Assembly: GCA_963771985.1 (NCBI GenBank)
Contig: CAVYVO010000002.1
Coordinates: 62,001-126,000 of the forward strand
DNA from: Trebonia sp963771985
GTDB taxonomy: Bacteria > Actinomycetota > Actinomycetes > Streptosporangiales > Streptosporangiaceae
Reading direction: 5' to 3'
DNA: 64,000 bases
The notes under the pieces are model-generated. The model did not search any database. It was not told where the DNA came from and was given only the letters and a program-made list of their open reading frames with translations. Made by a program: the position numbers and the translations under genes. This document shows, piece by piece, positions 35,342-45,192 of the stretch (positions are counted from its first letter, which is position 1; each line of letters starts with the position of its first letter).

Positions 35342-36163
35342 GTGATGGAGAAGAAGGCAGCGTTCATCACCGGGGTTGCCCGCGGTCAAGGGCGGGCGCA
35401 CGCGGTGAAGCTCGCGTCCAGGAGTATGAACATCATCGGCCTGGACATCTGCGCGGACATCCCCTCGATGGACTACCCCAACGCGACCGAGGACGATCTG
35501 CTGGCCACGGTCAAGCTGGTCGAGGCGGCCGGCGGGGAGATGGTCGCCGCGCAGGGCGACGTGCGCAGCTACGACGACCTGCGCCGGGTCCTCGCGCTCG
35601 GCCTCGACCGCTTCGGCCGGGTGGACGTGCTGCTGGCCAACGCCGGCATCATCCGCCTCTCGCCTGACGGCGACCGCGACGAAGTTTGGACCGACATCAT
35701 CGATGTGAACCTAACCGGGGTGTGGCGCACCATCGAGGTGGTGCTGCCCGCGATCAGGGCCGGCGGGCGCGGCGGGTCGGTCGTCATCACCAGCTCGTCG
35801 GCCGGCCTCAAGGGCATGGCCAGCGACAAGGCGGGGGCCCAGGCCTATACCGCGGCCAAGCGCGGCCTGGTCGGCCTCATGCAGGTGCTCGCCAACCAGT
35901 ACGCCAGCGAGATGATCCGGGTCAACACCATCCACCCGACCGGGGTCGCGACCGGCATGTCGCAGAACCCGGCCATGGAGGCGCTCATGGCCCAGGCGGC
36001 CGCGGGCGGCCAGAACACCATCAGCCAGATGCGGAACGCCCTGCCGATCGACATCCTCCAGCCGGAGAACATCGCCAACGCCGTCGCGTGGCTGGTATCG
36101 GACGAGGCCGCCTATATCACCGGCGTACAGCTTCCGCTCGACGCGGGGTTCGCTGTCCGCTGA
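35342..36163 (+). CDS. Mycofactocin-coupled SDR family oxidoreductase
   Basis: 273 residues. Gly-rich motif TGVARGQGRAHAVKLA, then the insertion GLDICADIPSMDYPNATEDD, which is the mark of mycofactocin-coupled dehydrogenases. NAG is in LLANAGI and the catalytic Ser/Tyr/Lys in ITSSSAG and YTAAKRG. Proteins of this type hold non-exchangeable NAD and pass electrons to mycofactocin. GGAGG lies upstream; the GTG at 35342 and ATG at 35345 are both acceptable starts. The aldehyde dehydrogenase follows 36 bp later, suggesting alcohol-to-acid oxidation. Confidence 0.88.
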   Translation: MMEKKAAFITGVARGQGRAHAVKLASRSMNIIGLDICADIPSMDYPNATEDDLLATVKLVEAAGGEMVAAQGDVRSYDDLRRVLALGLDRFGRVDVLLANAGIIRLSPDGDRDEVWTDIIDVNLTGVWRTIEVVLPAIRAGGRGGSVVITSSSAGLKGMASDKAGAQAYTAAKRGLVGLMQVLANQYASEMIRVNTIHPTGVATGMSQNPAMEALMAQAAAGGQNTISQMRNALPIDILQPENIANAVAWLVSDEAAYITGVQLPLDAGFAVR

Positions 36164-36199
36164 CCGCGGCTATCCCGCTCCTGACCTGCAGAGGACATC

Positions 36200-37664
36200 A
36201 TGACTGTCACCGCGCCCCAGGTTCAGCTCCGCTACGGAGACAAGGTTCTCGACTCCGGCTCCGGCGGGCTCTACCCGCACCTCAACCCGTACACCGGGGA
36301 GCTGCAGGCGGAGATTCCGCTGGCCGGCCCGGCCGAGGTGGACCAGGCCGTCGATCTGGCCGCCGGACAGGCCGAGTCGTGGCGCCGCTGGGCACCGGAA
36401 CGGCGCCGTGACGTGCTGATGCGGTTCGCCGGCCTGCTCGACGAGCACCGGGCCGAGTTCGCCGCGCTGCAGGCCCTCGACGGCGGCACCCCGACCCACT
36501 TCGGGCACCGCATCATCGCCAACTCGGTCAACTGGACCCGCTACTACGCAGGCTGGTGCGACAAGCTGTCGGGAGAGCTGATCTCCACCCTCGACACTCG
36601 CGGCTACTTCTCCTACACCGTACCGGAGCCGTACGGCGTCATCGGCGCGATCGTCACCTGGAACGGCCCGGTGGTGTCGCTGGGCATGAAGGTCATCCCC
36701 GCCCTGGCCGCCGGCAACTGCGTGGTGACCAAGCCGTCGGAGTTCACGCCGTTCGCGCCCGACCTCTACGGGCGGCTGCTGCGCGAAGCGGGCGTGCCCG
36801 GCCGGCGTGTGCAGCATCCTGACCGGCGGGCCGGAGGCGGGCGCGGCACTGGTCCGCAACCCGAAGGTGGAGAAGGTCAGCTTCACCGGCGGCCCGGCCG
36901 CCGCCAGGCAGATCGCGCACGTGTGCGCGGAGCAACTCAAGCCCGCGGTGCTCGAACTCGGCGGCAAGACCGGCAGCATAGTGTTCCCCGACGCCGGCGA
37001 CCTGCGGGAGGTCGCCGAGCGCGCGGTCAGGGACAGCATCGGAGTGCTGGCCGGGCAGGGCTGCGTCGTCCCGACCCGCCTCATCGTGCACGCGGACATC
37101 TACGCTGAGATGGTCGAGCTGGTCACCGCGGCCGCCGCGTCCTACAAGGTGGGCGACCCGTTCGACCCCGAGGTCAAGGTGGGGCCGCTGATCAACGCGG
37201 CCGCGGTCGAGCGCGTCTGCGGGATGCTGGACCGGGCCAGGCGGGACAACGCCGGGCGGATCGTGCTCGGCGGCGGGCGGGCCGGCGGTGATCTCGCGGA
37301 CAAGAACTTCGTCGAGCCCACGGTCATCGTCGACGCCGATCCGCACCACGAGATCTCGCAGACCGAGATCTTCGGCCCGGTGCTGCTGGTGTTCCGGTTC
37401 TCCACCGAGGACGAGGCGGTGGAACTGGCCAACAGCACCCCGTACGGCTTGGGCGCGAACATCCAGTCGGCCAGCCTGACCCGGGTCCACCGGCTGGCGG
37501 AACGCCTCAAGGCCGGCGGGGTCTACGTCAACGGCGCGCGGCAGAACCTCCCGCATACCCCGTTCGGCGGGCTCGGCATCAGCGGGTACGGGAAAGAAGG
37601 CGGCCGCGCGGGCATCGACGAGTTCCTGCGCTACAAGACCGTCTCCATCATCGAGCCCCAGTGA
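36200..37664 (+). pseudogene. Aldehyde dehydrogenase with a one-base frameshift
   Basis: Two overlapping frames make one ALDH of about 487 residues. The first covers the N-terminus to VTKPSEFTPFAPDLYGRLLR. The second resumes at VCSILTGGPEAG and includes FTGG, the general-base Glu in LELGGKTGS, catalytic Cys in LAGQGCVVPTR and IFGPVLLVFRF. An extra base near 36800 (in the run cccggccgg) causes the shift. All catalytic elements remain, so this is either recent inactivation or a sequence error. AGAGGA precedes the ATG. It follows the mycofactocin-type SDR. Confidence 0.8.
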
Positions 37665-38079
37665 TCCTCGCCGGAGTGAGCGGCGCCGACGCCGCCCTGA
37701 TCGCGGACCCAGCGATGACGCGCACCTGAACTACCTCAACGGCCAGAAGATCGTCACCGGCATCGAGGCCATCCGGGAGCAGATGTTCCACTTCGGTTCC
37801 GGATGGCAGCCGCTCGCTGCGGTCGGCCGCATCCTGTTCTCCGACCACCGGTTCCGGGTGGACCAGCTGCTGGCAAGGGACGGGGACGTGGTCGGCCACG
37901 TGTCGGGCGTGGTCCACCTCGTTACCGAGCGCGGCGGCGAGACCAGCCTGGCTATCCGCGGGATCCGCTACACCGACCGCTACGTGCGCGCCGGGTCTGG
38001 GTGGCGGATCGCGGAACGGCGGCACGAGCAGCTGCGGGAAAGCGTCGCGCCGGCCCGGCAGTTCACGGTCGAGCCATAG
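37661..38079 (+). pseudogene. SnoaL-like gene with internal deletion
   Basis: A GTG overlapping the ALDH stop (GTGA) begins ILAGVSGADAALIAD, then the frame ends at a stop near 37730. In another frame SDDAHLNYLNGQKIVTGIEA begins near 37711 and continues through FHFGSGWQPLAAVGRI to a natural end at 38079. The missing part corresponds to the usual FTPDGVW region of the fold. A deletion of roughly 30-40 codons with a frame change is the simplest reading. Confidence 0.65.
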
Positions 38080-38105
38080 TCGCGGCCGCCGTGCTGCCAG
38101 TGCCC

Positions 38106-38867
38106 TCAGCGGCCAGTCCAGCGCGCCGGGCGCTTTTCGAAGAAGGCGGCGATTCCTTCCCTCATGTCGTCGCTGGCCGTCACCCGCTCGACCGCCTCGG
38201 CGGTCACCTCCCAGCCCGCCGCGTCGTCAGCGTCGTGCTGCGCGGCGAGCGCGGTCAGGCTGGCGGCAACCGAGACGGGGGAGGAGGCGCAGATGTCGTC
38301 GGCTAGCCCGAGCGCCACGGCGAGCGCTTGGCCGGGGTCGGTGACCCGGTTGACGAAGCCGATCTGGTAGCCGCGCTCCGCGTCCAGCACAGCCCCGGTG
38401 ATCAGCAGTTCCCTGGCCACGTTGAGCGGCAGGGCGCGCATGGCGCGGAACAGGGCGCCGGAGGAGGCGACCAGCCCGCGTCTGCTCTCCGGGAGCGCGA
38501 AACGCGCGGTGCGCGAGGCTACCACGAGGTCGCAGGCGAGCGCGATCTCGAAGCCGCCGCCGAACGCCGGGCCCTCGACCGCGGCGATGAGCGGCTTGGC
38601 CCGGCGGCGCCTGATCACGCCGTACTCGCCGCCGCGCTCGGTGCGGCCGCTGCCGTCTTTGATGTCGGTGCCGGCCGAGAAAACCGCCGTCGTGCCAGTG
38701 ATGACGCAGGCCCACAGCTCGTCGTCGTCCTCGAACAGGTTGAGCGCCTCGTCGATGCCGTCGGCGGTGATGCGGTCGATGGCGTTGCGCTTGGCCGCAC
38801 GCTCGATGCGGACGACGAGAACCCGCCCCCGCCGCTCGTAGCGGACGGTGGCTTCTCCTGACGGCAC
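38106..38867 (-). CDS. Enoyl-CoA hydratase/isomerase
   Basis: 253-residue crotonase. Oxyanion motifs are FSAGTDIKDG and AVEGPAFGGGFEIALACDL, and the catalytic region is FALPESRRGLVASSGALFR. The GTG start lies one base after the stop of the FCD/GntR gene, so it is transcribed with its probable regulator. The C-terminus FFEKRPARWTGR is the usual family end. It acts on an enoyl-CoA intermediate of the surrounding pathway. Confidence 0.88.
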   Translation of the reverse strand: MPSGEATVRYERRGRVLVVRIERAAKRNAIDRITADGIDEALNLFEDDDELWACVITGTTAVFSAGTDIKDGSGRTERGGEYGVIRRRRAKPLIAAVEGPAFGGGFEIALACDLVVASRTARFALPESRRGLVASSGALFRAMRALPLNVARELLITGAVLDAERGYQIGFVNRVTDPGQALAVALGLADDICASSPVSVAASLTALAAQHDADDAAGWEVTAEAVERVTASDDMREGIAAFFEKRPARWTGR

Positions 38868-38868
38868 G

Positions 38869-39663
38869 TCAGAAGAACAGGTCGACGACCGGCTTGGTCT
38901 TCAGGTCGTCCTTGAGCAGGTACTGGGCGGCGCCCTCCATGTGCGAGCGCCAGTGCTTCTCTGCTCCCGCCGCGTTCCCGGCCTTGACCAGGCTGATGAG
39001 CTTCGTATACGACCGGATGACCCGCTGGAAGCGCTCGTCGGTGTCGTTGTCGTCGCGCTGCGCGATCTTGGTGCGCAGGTGGGTGGCGACGATGTCCTGC
39101 AGCACGGCCCCCTGGATGGCCATGGTCTTGTTGCCGCAGCCTTCCAGGATCAGCTCGTGGAACCGGTAGGTCAGGCTGGACCAGACGTAGGGGTCGGGGA
39201 TGAACGGCTTCCTGGCGGCGACCTCAGCCTTGAGCTTCTCCACCACCTGGGTCAGCTTCTCGATGTCCTCGTCGGTGCGGTGCAGCGCGAGCAGGCGGGC
39301 GCACGGCGGCTCGGAGATCATCCGGGCCTCGTAGACGTCGTTGATGGTGGCGCCCTGCATCTGCAGCAGCAGCCCGACGTAGCGCGCGGCGACCGAGACG
39401 TCGGGAGCGACCACCCGGGCGCCGCCGCGGCTGCCGCGCCGGACGCTGATGAGCGTTTCCGCTTCGAGGATGCGGAATGCCTCCCGCAGGGTCGGGCGTG
39501 ACACGCCGAACTGCTCCATGAGCTGGCTTTCGGCGGGCAGGGTCTCGCCCGGCCGCAGTTCACCGCGGACAATCTGGCGCCGCAAGTGGGTGGCGATCAG
39601 CTCGCCAGTCTTGGGAGCCCGGACGACCGTTCCGATCTGGGCGGGGCCGCTTACCGTAGTCAC
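38869..39663 (-). CDS. FadR-type GntR regulator (FCD domain)
   Basis: 264 residues. The winged helix (about 15-85) has GELIATHLRRQIVRGELRPG and SRPTLREAFRILEAETLISV. The FCD all-helical effector domain follows, with metal-site His in YRFHELILEG and a terminal His in KHWRSHMEGAA. The best start is the GTG at 39663, which sits 6 bp after TATGAT on the same strand and is thus probably leaderless; the longer open frame runs through the promoter. It is upstream of an enoyl-CoA hydratase. A likely acyl-CoA-responsive controller of the island. Confidence 0.88.
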   Translation of the reverse strand: MTTVSGPAQIGTVVRAPKTGELIATHLRRQIVRGELRPGETLPAESQLMEQFGVSRPTLREAFRILEAETLISVRRGSRGGARVVAPDVSVAARYVGLLLQMQGATINDVYEARMISEPPCARLLALHRTDEDIEKLTQVVEKLKAEVAARKPFIPDPYVWSSLTYRFHELILEGCGNKTMAIQGAVLQDIVATHLRTKIAQRDDNDTDERFQRVIRSYTKLISLVKAGNAAGAEKHWRSHMEGAAQYLLKDDLKTKPVVDLFF

Positions 39664-39736
39664 GTCATAATCATATCTGTCACATAACTTAAAGAGCGAA
39701 CCCATCCGACTTAATTGCCCTGACGTCTCGGCATCG

Positions 39737-40516
39737 CTATTTGGCTCCTTTGGGGGTGAAGCGCAGGGCGCCGTCGAGTCGGATCGTCTCGCCGTTGAGG
39801 TACACGTTCTCGGCGATGTGCCGGGCCAGCTGAGCATATTCGTCGGCGCGGCCCATGCGCTTGGGGAACGGAACCGCCGCGCCCCAGTAGGCGTCGAGCT
39901 GCTCCGGGTCGGCATCGCGGAAGGCGGGCGTGAGAAACGTGCCGGGCGCGATGGTCACCACCCGGATTCCGGCCGGGGCCAGGTCGCGGGCGAGCGGAAG
40001 GGTCATGGCGACGATGCCGCCCTTGGCCGCCGCGTAGGCGGACTGGCCGATCGTGCCGTCGTAGGCGGCGATGGAGGCGGTGTTGATGATGACGCCGCGC
40101 TCGCCGTGCTCGAGCGGCTCGGTCTTGGCGATCGCGGCCGCGGCGAGGCGGTCGATGTTGTACGTGGCCGCCAGGAAGATGTCGATCACTTTGGTGAACG
40201 ACTGCTGGGGCGCCGGCTGGCTCTCCTTGTCGAGCGTGCGCGGGCCGCCGCCCCCGCCGTGGGCGACGACGGCGATCCGGAGCGGGCCGAGCTGCGCGGC
40301 CGCGTCGATGGCCTGCTGCACGCTGTCTTCGTCGGTCACGTCGGTCCGCATGAACAGGGCCCCGAGGCCCAGCTCGTCCGCCACTGCCTTGCCCTTGGCC
40401 TCGTCGAGGTCGCTGACGACGACCCGCGCGCCGGCCGCGTGCAGCCGGCGGGCGGTGGCGGCGCCGAAGCCTCCGCCGCCCCCGGCGATGAGCGCCACCG
40501 CTCCCTTGATCTCCAT
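39737..40516 (-). CDS. Short-chain dehydrogenase (3-hydroxyacyl-CoA dehydrogenase-like)
   Basis: 259 residues. Nucleotide motif IAGGGGGFGAATARRL, acidic residue in VVSDLDEAKG, catalytic Ser in INTASIAAYDG and Tyr-x3-Lys in SAYAAAKGG. An insertion after the NAG position (AHGGGGGPRTLDKESQP) resembles type-2 hydroxyacyl-CoA dehydrogenases, which carry a loop there. It is divergent from the acyl-CoA dehydrogenase at 40605, so it fits the third step of a beta-oxidation-like cycle. Confidence 0.87.
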   Translation of the reverse strand: MEIKGAVALIAGGGGGFGAATARRLHAAGARVVVSDLDEAKGKAVADELGLGALFMRTDVTDEDSVQQAIDAAAQLGPLRIAVVAHGGGGGPRTLDKESQPAPQQSFTKVIDIFLAATYNIDRLAAAAIAKTEPLEHGERGVIINTASIAAYDGTIGQSAYAAAKGGIVAMTLPLARDLAPAGIRVVTIAPGTFLTPAFRDADPEQLDAYWGAAVPFPKRMGRADEYAQLARHIAENVYLNGETIRLDGALRFTPKGAK

Positions 40517-40567
40517 CGTTCGCCTTTCGACTGGGGGCGGGCCCGGTTACGACCGCCCCTGACGGAG

Positions 40568-40596
40568 CTGTCATAGTTAGCTAATTGCACTATACT
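40568..40596 (+). promoter_or_regulatory. Promoter of the acyl-CoA dehydrogenase operon
   Basis: CTGTCA (40568-40573), a 17-bp spacer and TATACT (40591-40596). Transcription would start near the GTG at 40605, giving a leaderless mRNA. The spacer contains TAGTTAGCT and CTAATTGCACT, boxes shared with 35245-35253 and 50423-50433. Confidence 0.55.
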
Positions 40597-40604
40597 AACC
40601 TGCT

Positions 40605-41747
40605 GTGAGAGACCAAGGCGAGGGGCGCGCGATGAGCGCCGGCGACAGCGCGGAACACGACGAGCTGCGCCAGGTCGTCCGCGAGTTCCTCAGCGAGAGG
40701 TCGCCCAGCCGCGAGGTCCGCCGCCTGATGGAGGCGGGGAAGAGCCGTGACGACGAGGTATGGGCGCCGCTGGCCGGCCAGCTCGGGCTGACCGGGATCG
40801 CCGTGCCCGAACGGTACGGCGGAGCCGGGTACGGGCCGGTCGAGCTGGGGATCGTGCTCGAGGAGATGGGCGCTGCCCTGCTGGTGGCGCCGTACTTCGC
40901 CACCGTCGCCCTGGCCGGCCAGGCCCTCGCCGCTTCCGGCGACGAGGACGCGATGGCGCGCTGGCTGCCCGGTATCGCCGACGGCTCGCTCACCGCCACT
41001 CTCGCGGTCGCCGAGGATTCCGGATCGTGGGACCTGGCCGAGGTCGCCGCGACCGCCAGGCCGGCCGGTGACGGCTGGGCCGTCAGCGGTTCCAAGCTCT
41101 TCGTCATCGACGGCCATACCGCTGATCTGCTGCTGGTGGTCGCGCGCGGGCCCGACGGACCTGGGGTGTTCGCGGTCGAAGGCGGGGCCGCGGGCGTGGA
41201 ACGGGCGCGGCTGGACGCCCTGGACCTGACGCGTGCCCTCGCGTCGGTCACCCTGCGCGAGGCGCGGGCGACCCGGGTCGGCGCCGGCCGGGACGCGTCG
41301 GCGTGGCTGTCGGAGGTGCGGGACCTGGTGCTGGCCGCGCTGGCGGCCGAGCAGCTCGGCGGTGCCGCCCGCTGCCTGGACATGTCGGTCAGCTACGCCA
41401 AGGTCCGCGAGCAGTTCGGCCGCCCGATCGGCTCGTTCCAGGCCATCAAGCACAAGTGCGCCGACCTGCTGCTCGAGGTCGAGTGCGGCCGGTCCGCGGT
41501 GTACCACGCGAGCGAGGCCGTCGCCGGACGCCAGCCGGACGCGCCGCTCGCCGCGGCGCTCGCCTACATCTACTGCTCGCAGGCCTTCACCCATGCCGCC
41601 AAGGAGTGCATCCAGATCCACGGCGGCATCGGCTACACCTGGGAGCATGATGCGCACCTGTACCTGCGGCGGGCGAAGTCGTCGGAGCTGCTGTTCGGCC
41701 CGCCCGCCCGGCAGCGGACGCGGCTGGCCGAGCTGGCCGGGATCTGA
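40605..41747 (+). CDS. Acyl-CoA dehydrogenase
   Basis: 380-residue flavoprotein of the acyl-CoA dehydrogenase family: N-terminal helical domain with TGIAVPERYGGAGYGPVELG, a shortened middle beta domain (TLAVAEDSGSW) and C-terminal helices with YAKVREQFGRPIGSFQAIKH and ECIQIHGGIGYTWEHD. It is shorter and more diverged in the middle than the next two, like FadE partners of heteromeric enzymes. The GTG at 40605 looks leaderless; an ATG at 40632 with GAGGGG is an alternative. First of a plus-strand operon running to about 47.5 kb. Confidence 0.88.
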   Translation: MRDQGEGRAMSAGDSAEHDELRQVVREFLSERSPSREVRRLMEAGKSRDDEVWAPLAGQLGLTGIAVPERYGGAGYGPVELGIVLEEMGAALLVAPYFATVALAGQALAASGDEDAMARWLPGIADGSLTATLAVAEDSGSWDLAEVAATARPAGDGWAVSGSKLFVIDGHTADLLLVVARGPDGPGVFAVEGGAAGVERARLDALDLTRALASVTLREARATRVGAGRDASAWLSEVRDLVLAALAAEQLGGAARCLDMSVSYAKVREQFGRPIGSFQAIKHKCADLLLEVECGRSAVYHASEAVAGRQPDAPLAAALAYIYCSQAFTHAAKECIQIHGGIGYTWEHDAHLYLRRAKSSELLFGPPARQRTRLAELAGI

Positions 41748-41756
41748 AGGACGCCG

Positions 41757-42945
41757 ATGACCCTCGAACGCGAAGCACCCCTCTCCATGTCCGAGCCCGA
41801 CGATGTCTTCCGCGCCCGGCTGCGGGAGTTCTTCACCGCCCATCACCCAGGGCGGCCGCCGAAAGACCCGCGCGAGCGCCTGGCCTGGACCAAGGCATGG
41901 CTGGCGACCCTGTTCGACAGCGGATACGCGGGCCCCGGCTGGCCGCGCGAGTTCGGCGGCATGGAGCTGTCCTTCGCGCACCAGGTGATCTACCACGAAG
42001 AAGCCGCCCGCGCACGGGTGCCGGGACCGCTCGGCACCGGTCTCAACATCGCCGCGCCCACCATCATCAAGTACGGCACCCAGGAGCAGAAGCAGCGGTG
42101 GCTCGCCCCGATGCTGCGCGGCGACACGGTATGGGCGCAGGGCTACTCGGAACCGGAGGCAGGCTCGGACCTGCCGAGCCTGCGCACCACCGCCCGCCGC
42201 GACGGCGACGAGTACGTCGTCAACGGGCAGAAGGTATGGACGTCGCACGCGGGCGACGCCGACATCTTCTTCGCCCTGGTCCGCACCGGCACCAGAGAGA
42301 GCAGGCAGAAGGGCATCACTTACCTCGTCGTCGACGCCCACGCGCCCGGGGTGCAGGTGCGGCCGCTGCGGGACCTGACCGGAGGGCACCTGTTCGCCGA
42401 GGTGTTCTTCGACGACGTGCGGGTGCCGGTCGCGAACCGGATCGGGGAGGAGAACGACGGCTGGCGGCTGGCCCGCACCAGCCTCGGGCACGAGCGGGCG
42501 GCGGGCGCGCTAAACCAGGCGGCGATGTACCGCCGGGTGCTGACCGAACTGGAAGAACTCGCCCGCGAACGAGGCCAGCTGGCCGATCCGCTGGTGCGCG
42601 ACCGGTTCGTCGACCTGGAAATCCGGGTCCGGATCATCCGCTACAACGCCGAGCGGACCATCGGCGGCATCCTCGCCCGGGGCGACGCCGGCGCCGCCTC
42701 CTCGATCTCACGGCTGCTGATCACCGCGTTCGAACAAGAGATCCACGAGTTCGCGGTCGACCTGCTCGGCGGCCGGCCTGCTCGGCAAGTCCGCGCCGCA
42801 GGCGGTGCAGCGGTCCCGCTGGCTGGTCGGCTTCCTGCGCACCCGGGCTTCCACCATCGGCGCCGGGACCTGGGAAATCCAGCTGAACACCGTCGCCGAG
42901 CAGGTGCTCGGGCTACCGCACGACCCCGGCATGCCGCCGCGCTGA
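41757..42945 (+). pseudogene. Acyl-CoA dehydrogenase with a one-base frameshift
   Basis: The first frame covers nearly the whole enzyme: PEAGSDLPSLRTTARRDGDE, YVVNGQKVWTSHAGD and FEQEIHEFAVDLLG. Near 42768-42775 one extra G shifts the frame, and the expected C-terminus (GKSAPQAVQRSRWLVGF, then ASTIGAGTWEIQLNTVAEQV) continues in another frame to the stop at 42943-42945. The lost part contains the terminal helix needed for flavin binding between subunits. GAAGGA precedes the ATG. It is second in the operon and probably a subunit partner of its neighbours if the shift is an artefact. Confidence 0.82.
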
Positions 42946-42967
42946 CCGCACCCATCAGGAGAAGCCC

Positions 42968-44158
42968 ATGCGGTTTGACTACAGCTCCGAACTGGAGGAC
43001 TACCGGGCCGAGGTCCGGGCCTTCATCGCGCGGCACGGGCCGGGACCGCGCAAGCACGTGGGGGTGCGGGCACCAGACCCCGAGCAGGTACCGGCGCTAC
43101 GTGCCTGGGCGGCCAAGCTGTACGCCGCCGGGTACCTCGGGCAGACGTGGCCCGTCGAGTACGGCGGCCGTCCCGGCGCCACCATCGAGCACACGTTCAT
43201 CGTCGCCGAGGAGATCGCCCGGGCCAGGACCTGGGGCGAGATCGGTGCCGGGGCGCTCGCCGCCAGCGCCATCCTCTCCTTCGGCAGCGAGCAGCAGCGC
43301 CAGCGTTATCTGCCGCGGATCCGCTCGGGTGAGGACCTGTGGTGCCAGCTGTTCAGCGAGCCCGGCGCGGGCAGCGACCTGGCCAGCCTGAAGACCCGGG
43401 CGGTGCGCGACGGCGACCATTACGTCGTCAACGGCCAGAAGGTGTGGACCACCAACGGCCACCACGCCGATCGCGGCTACCTGCTGGCGCGCACCAACCC
43501 CGACGTCGCCAAGCAGGCCGGCATCACCGCGTTCGCCCTCGACATGCGGACACCGGGCGTCGACGTCCGGCCGCTGCGCGAGATCACCGGGACGAACGAC
43601 TTCAACGAGGTCTTCCTCGACAACGTGCGCATCCCGGCCGACCAGGTGATCGGAGAGGTCGACAACGGCTGGCGGGTCGCCAACGCCAGCCTCGGCCACG
43701 AGCGCAGCGGCGTCGGGGCGCGCGCGGTGGAACTCTACGCTCAGCTCGACGACCTAGTGGAGCTCGCGCGCCGTACCACCACCGCGGCCGGGCGGCCGGC
43801 CATCACCGACGGCGCCACCCGCCAGCGGATCGGCCAGCTGGCCGTCCTCGCGCACGTCACCGACGTGATGAGCAAGGCGGTGCAGTCCCGGATCGCCAAC
43901 GGCACCGAAGACGCCGCCGACGGCCCGCTCGCCAAGGTCTTCTACAGCGAGGTCAACCTGGCCATGACCGAGTTCGGTGTGGCCCTGCAGGGGGTCGGCG
44001 GCCTGGCCGTCGAAGGCGACCGCCAGGCCTACGCCGACGGCTGGTGGCAGGACGCTTTCCTGTACGCCCGGGCCTACACCATCGCGGGCGGGGCCAACGA
44101 GGTGCTCAAGACCGTAGTCGCCGAGCGCGCGCTCGGCCTCCCCCGGGACAAGCGATGA
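42968..44158 (+). CDS. Acyl-CoA dehydrogenase
   Basis: 396 residues with all family landmarks: LFSEPGAGSDLASLKTRAVR, YVVNGQKVWTTNGHH, VIGEVDNGWRVANASLGHE and a C-terminal LQGVGGLAVEGDRQ followed by AGGANEVLKTVVAERALGLP. AGGAG precedes the ATG. It catalyses alpha,beta-dehydrogenation of an acyl-CoA with electrons passed to ETF. It overlaps the LLM oxidoreductase by 4 bp. Confidence 0.92.
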   Translation: MRFDYSSELEDYRAEVRAFIARHGPGPRKHVGVRAPDPEQVPALRAWAAKLYAAGYLGQTWPVEYGGRPGATIEHTFIVAEEIARARTWGEIGAGALAASAILSFGSEQQRQRYLPRIRSGEDLWCQLFSEPGAGSDLASLKTRAVRDGDHYVVNGQKVWTTNGHHADRGYLLARTNPDVAKQAGITAFALDMRTPGVDVRPLREITGTNDFNEVFLDNVRIPADQVIGEVDNGWRVANASLGHERSGVGARAVELYAQLDDLVELARRTTTAAGRPAITDGATRQRIGQLAVLAHVTDVMSKAVQSRIANGTEDAADGPLAKVFYSEVNLAMTEFGVALQGVGGLAVEGDRQAYADGWWQDAFLYARAYTIAGGANEVLKTVVAERALGLPRDKR

Positions 44159-45192
44159 CCTCCCCGGGCCGGCGGTACGGCCTGCCCTGGCGCGGAGCGG
44201 AGGTGGCCCGCGCCGCCGAGGCGGCCGGCATCACCGCGTTCTGCAGCGGTGAGTTCGTCGATCACGAGGCGTACTCGACGCTCACGGAGATGGCGCTGTA
44301 CACCGAGCGGGCACTAGTCGGGCCCGGGATCGCGTACGCCTTTGCCCGCACGCCCTATGCCCACGCGGCCGGCATCCGCGGTGCCTGGCGGCACGCGCCC
44401 GGGCGCGTCTTCCTCGGCCTGGGCTCCGGGGCGTACAAGATCAACCGCGACTGGTTCGGGGTCGCGGCCGACCGCCCGGTCGCGCGCATGGCCGACCTGG
44501 TTGGAGCCGTCCGCGCCTGGCTGCGAGCCGAGAACGGGCAGCCCGTCCGCTACGACGGGGAGTTCTATCACATCGACGCGATGATCGGCGCGCCGGTGCT
44601 CGGCCGCATTGACGCACCGATCCTGCTCGGCGCGTTCAACAAGCTGATGGCCGGCGCCGCGGGCGGCGCGGCCGACGGGATCATCGGCCACGGCCTGTTC
44701 ACCCAGACCTGGTGGGAGGACGTCATCCGGCCCGCGATCGCCAAGGGCGCCGCCCAGGCCGAGCACGACGGCGCCCCTCAGGAGCACGGCTGGGTCATCA
44801 CCGCCGTCGACGACGACGACCCGGAGCGCGCCGTCATTGACGCCCGCCGGATGATCGCCTTCTACCTGACCGTGAAAACCTACGACCCCTACGTCGAGCA
44901 TCACGGCTGGACGGCCCAGACCACCGCCATCCGGCAGGCCTTCGCCGCGCGGGACACCGGCGCCATGGAGCGGGCGGTCACCGACGACATGCTGGAGGCG
45001 ATCGCCGTGTGCGGCACCACCGCCGACGCCCGGGCCGCGCTGGCCCGCCGCGGCGACTCGCTGCCCCGCGACGTCGCCTACCTCGCCCCGCCGTCCTTCA
45101 TGGTCAGCGAGCGCCGCGGCCAGCGCTACGCGCTGGCCAGCCTCGCGCTGCTCGACGGACTCGGGGCGCCCACCGGGATTGGAACGCCATGA
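44155..45192 (+). CDS. LLM-class F420-type oxidoreductase
   Basis: 345-residue luciferase-like TIM barrel. The N-terminus is GRRYGLPWRGAEVARAAEAA, then GITAFCSGEFVDHEAY, a RALVGPGIAYAFARTPYAHA strand-helix and FLGLGSGAYKINRDWFG, typical of F420-dependent rather than FMN-dependent members. The ATG at 44155 overlaps the preceding stop (ATGA) and the 3' end overlaps the next LLM gene. It probably oxidises or reduces a carbonyl or alkene of the substrate using F420. The cofactor assignment is by family resemblance. Confidence 0.8.
   Translation: MTSPGRRYGLPWRGAEVARAAEAAGITAFCSGEFVDHEAYSTLTEMALYTERALVGPGIAYAFARTPYAHAAGIRGAWRHAPGRVFLGLGSGAYKINRDWFGVAADRPVARMADLVGAVRAWLRAENGQPVRYDGEFYHIDAMIGAPVLGRIDAPILLGAFNKLMAGAAGGAADGIIGHGLFTQTWWEDVIRPAIAKGAAQAEHDGAPQEHGWVITAVDDDDPERAVIDARRMIAFYLTVKTYDPYVEHHGWTAQTTAIRQAFAARDTGAMERAVTDDMLEAIAVCGTTADARAALARRGDSLPRDVAYLAPPSFMVSERRGQRYALASLALLDGLGAPTGIGTP

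Noticed and set aside
40590..42491. 633-codon minus-strand open frame
   Set aside because: Antisense to two acyl-CoA dehydrogenase genes, with low-complexity Arg/Gln/His composition.
43339..44154. Upstream part of the LLM oxidoreductase frame
   Set aside because: Lies in a shadow frame of the acyl-CoA dehydrogenase; the ATG overlap at 44155 is the natural start.
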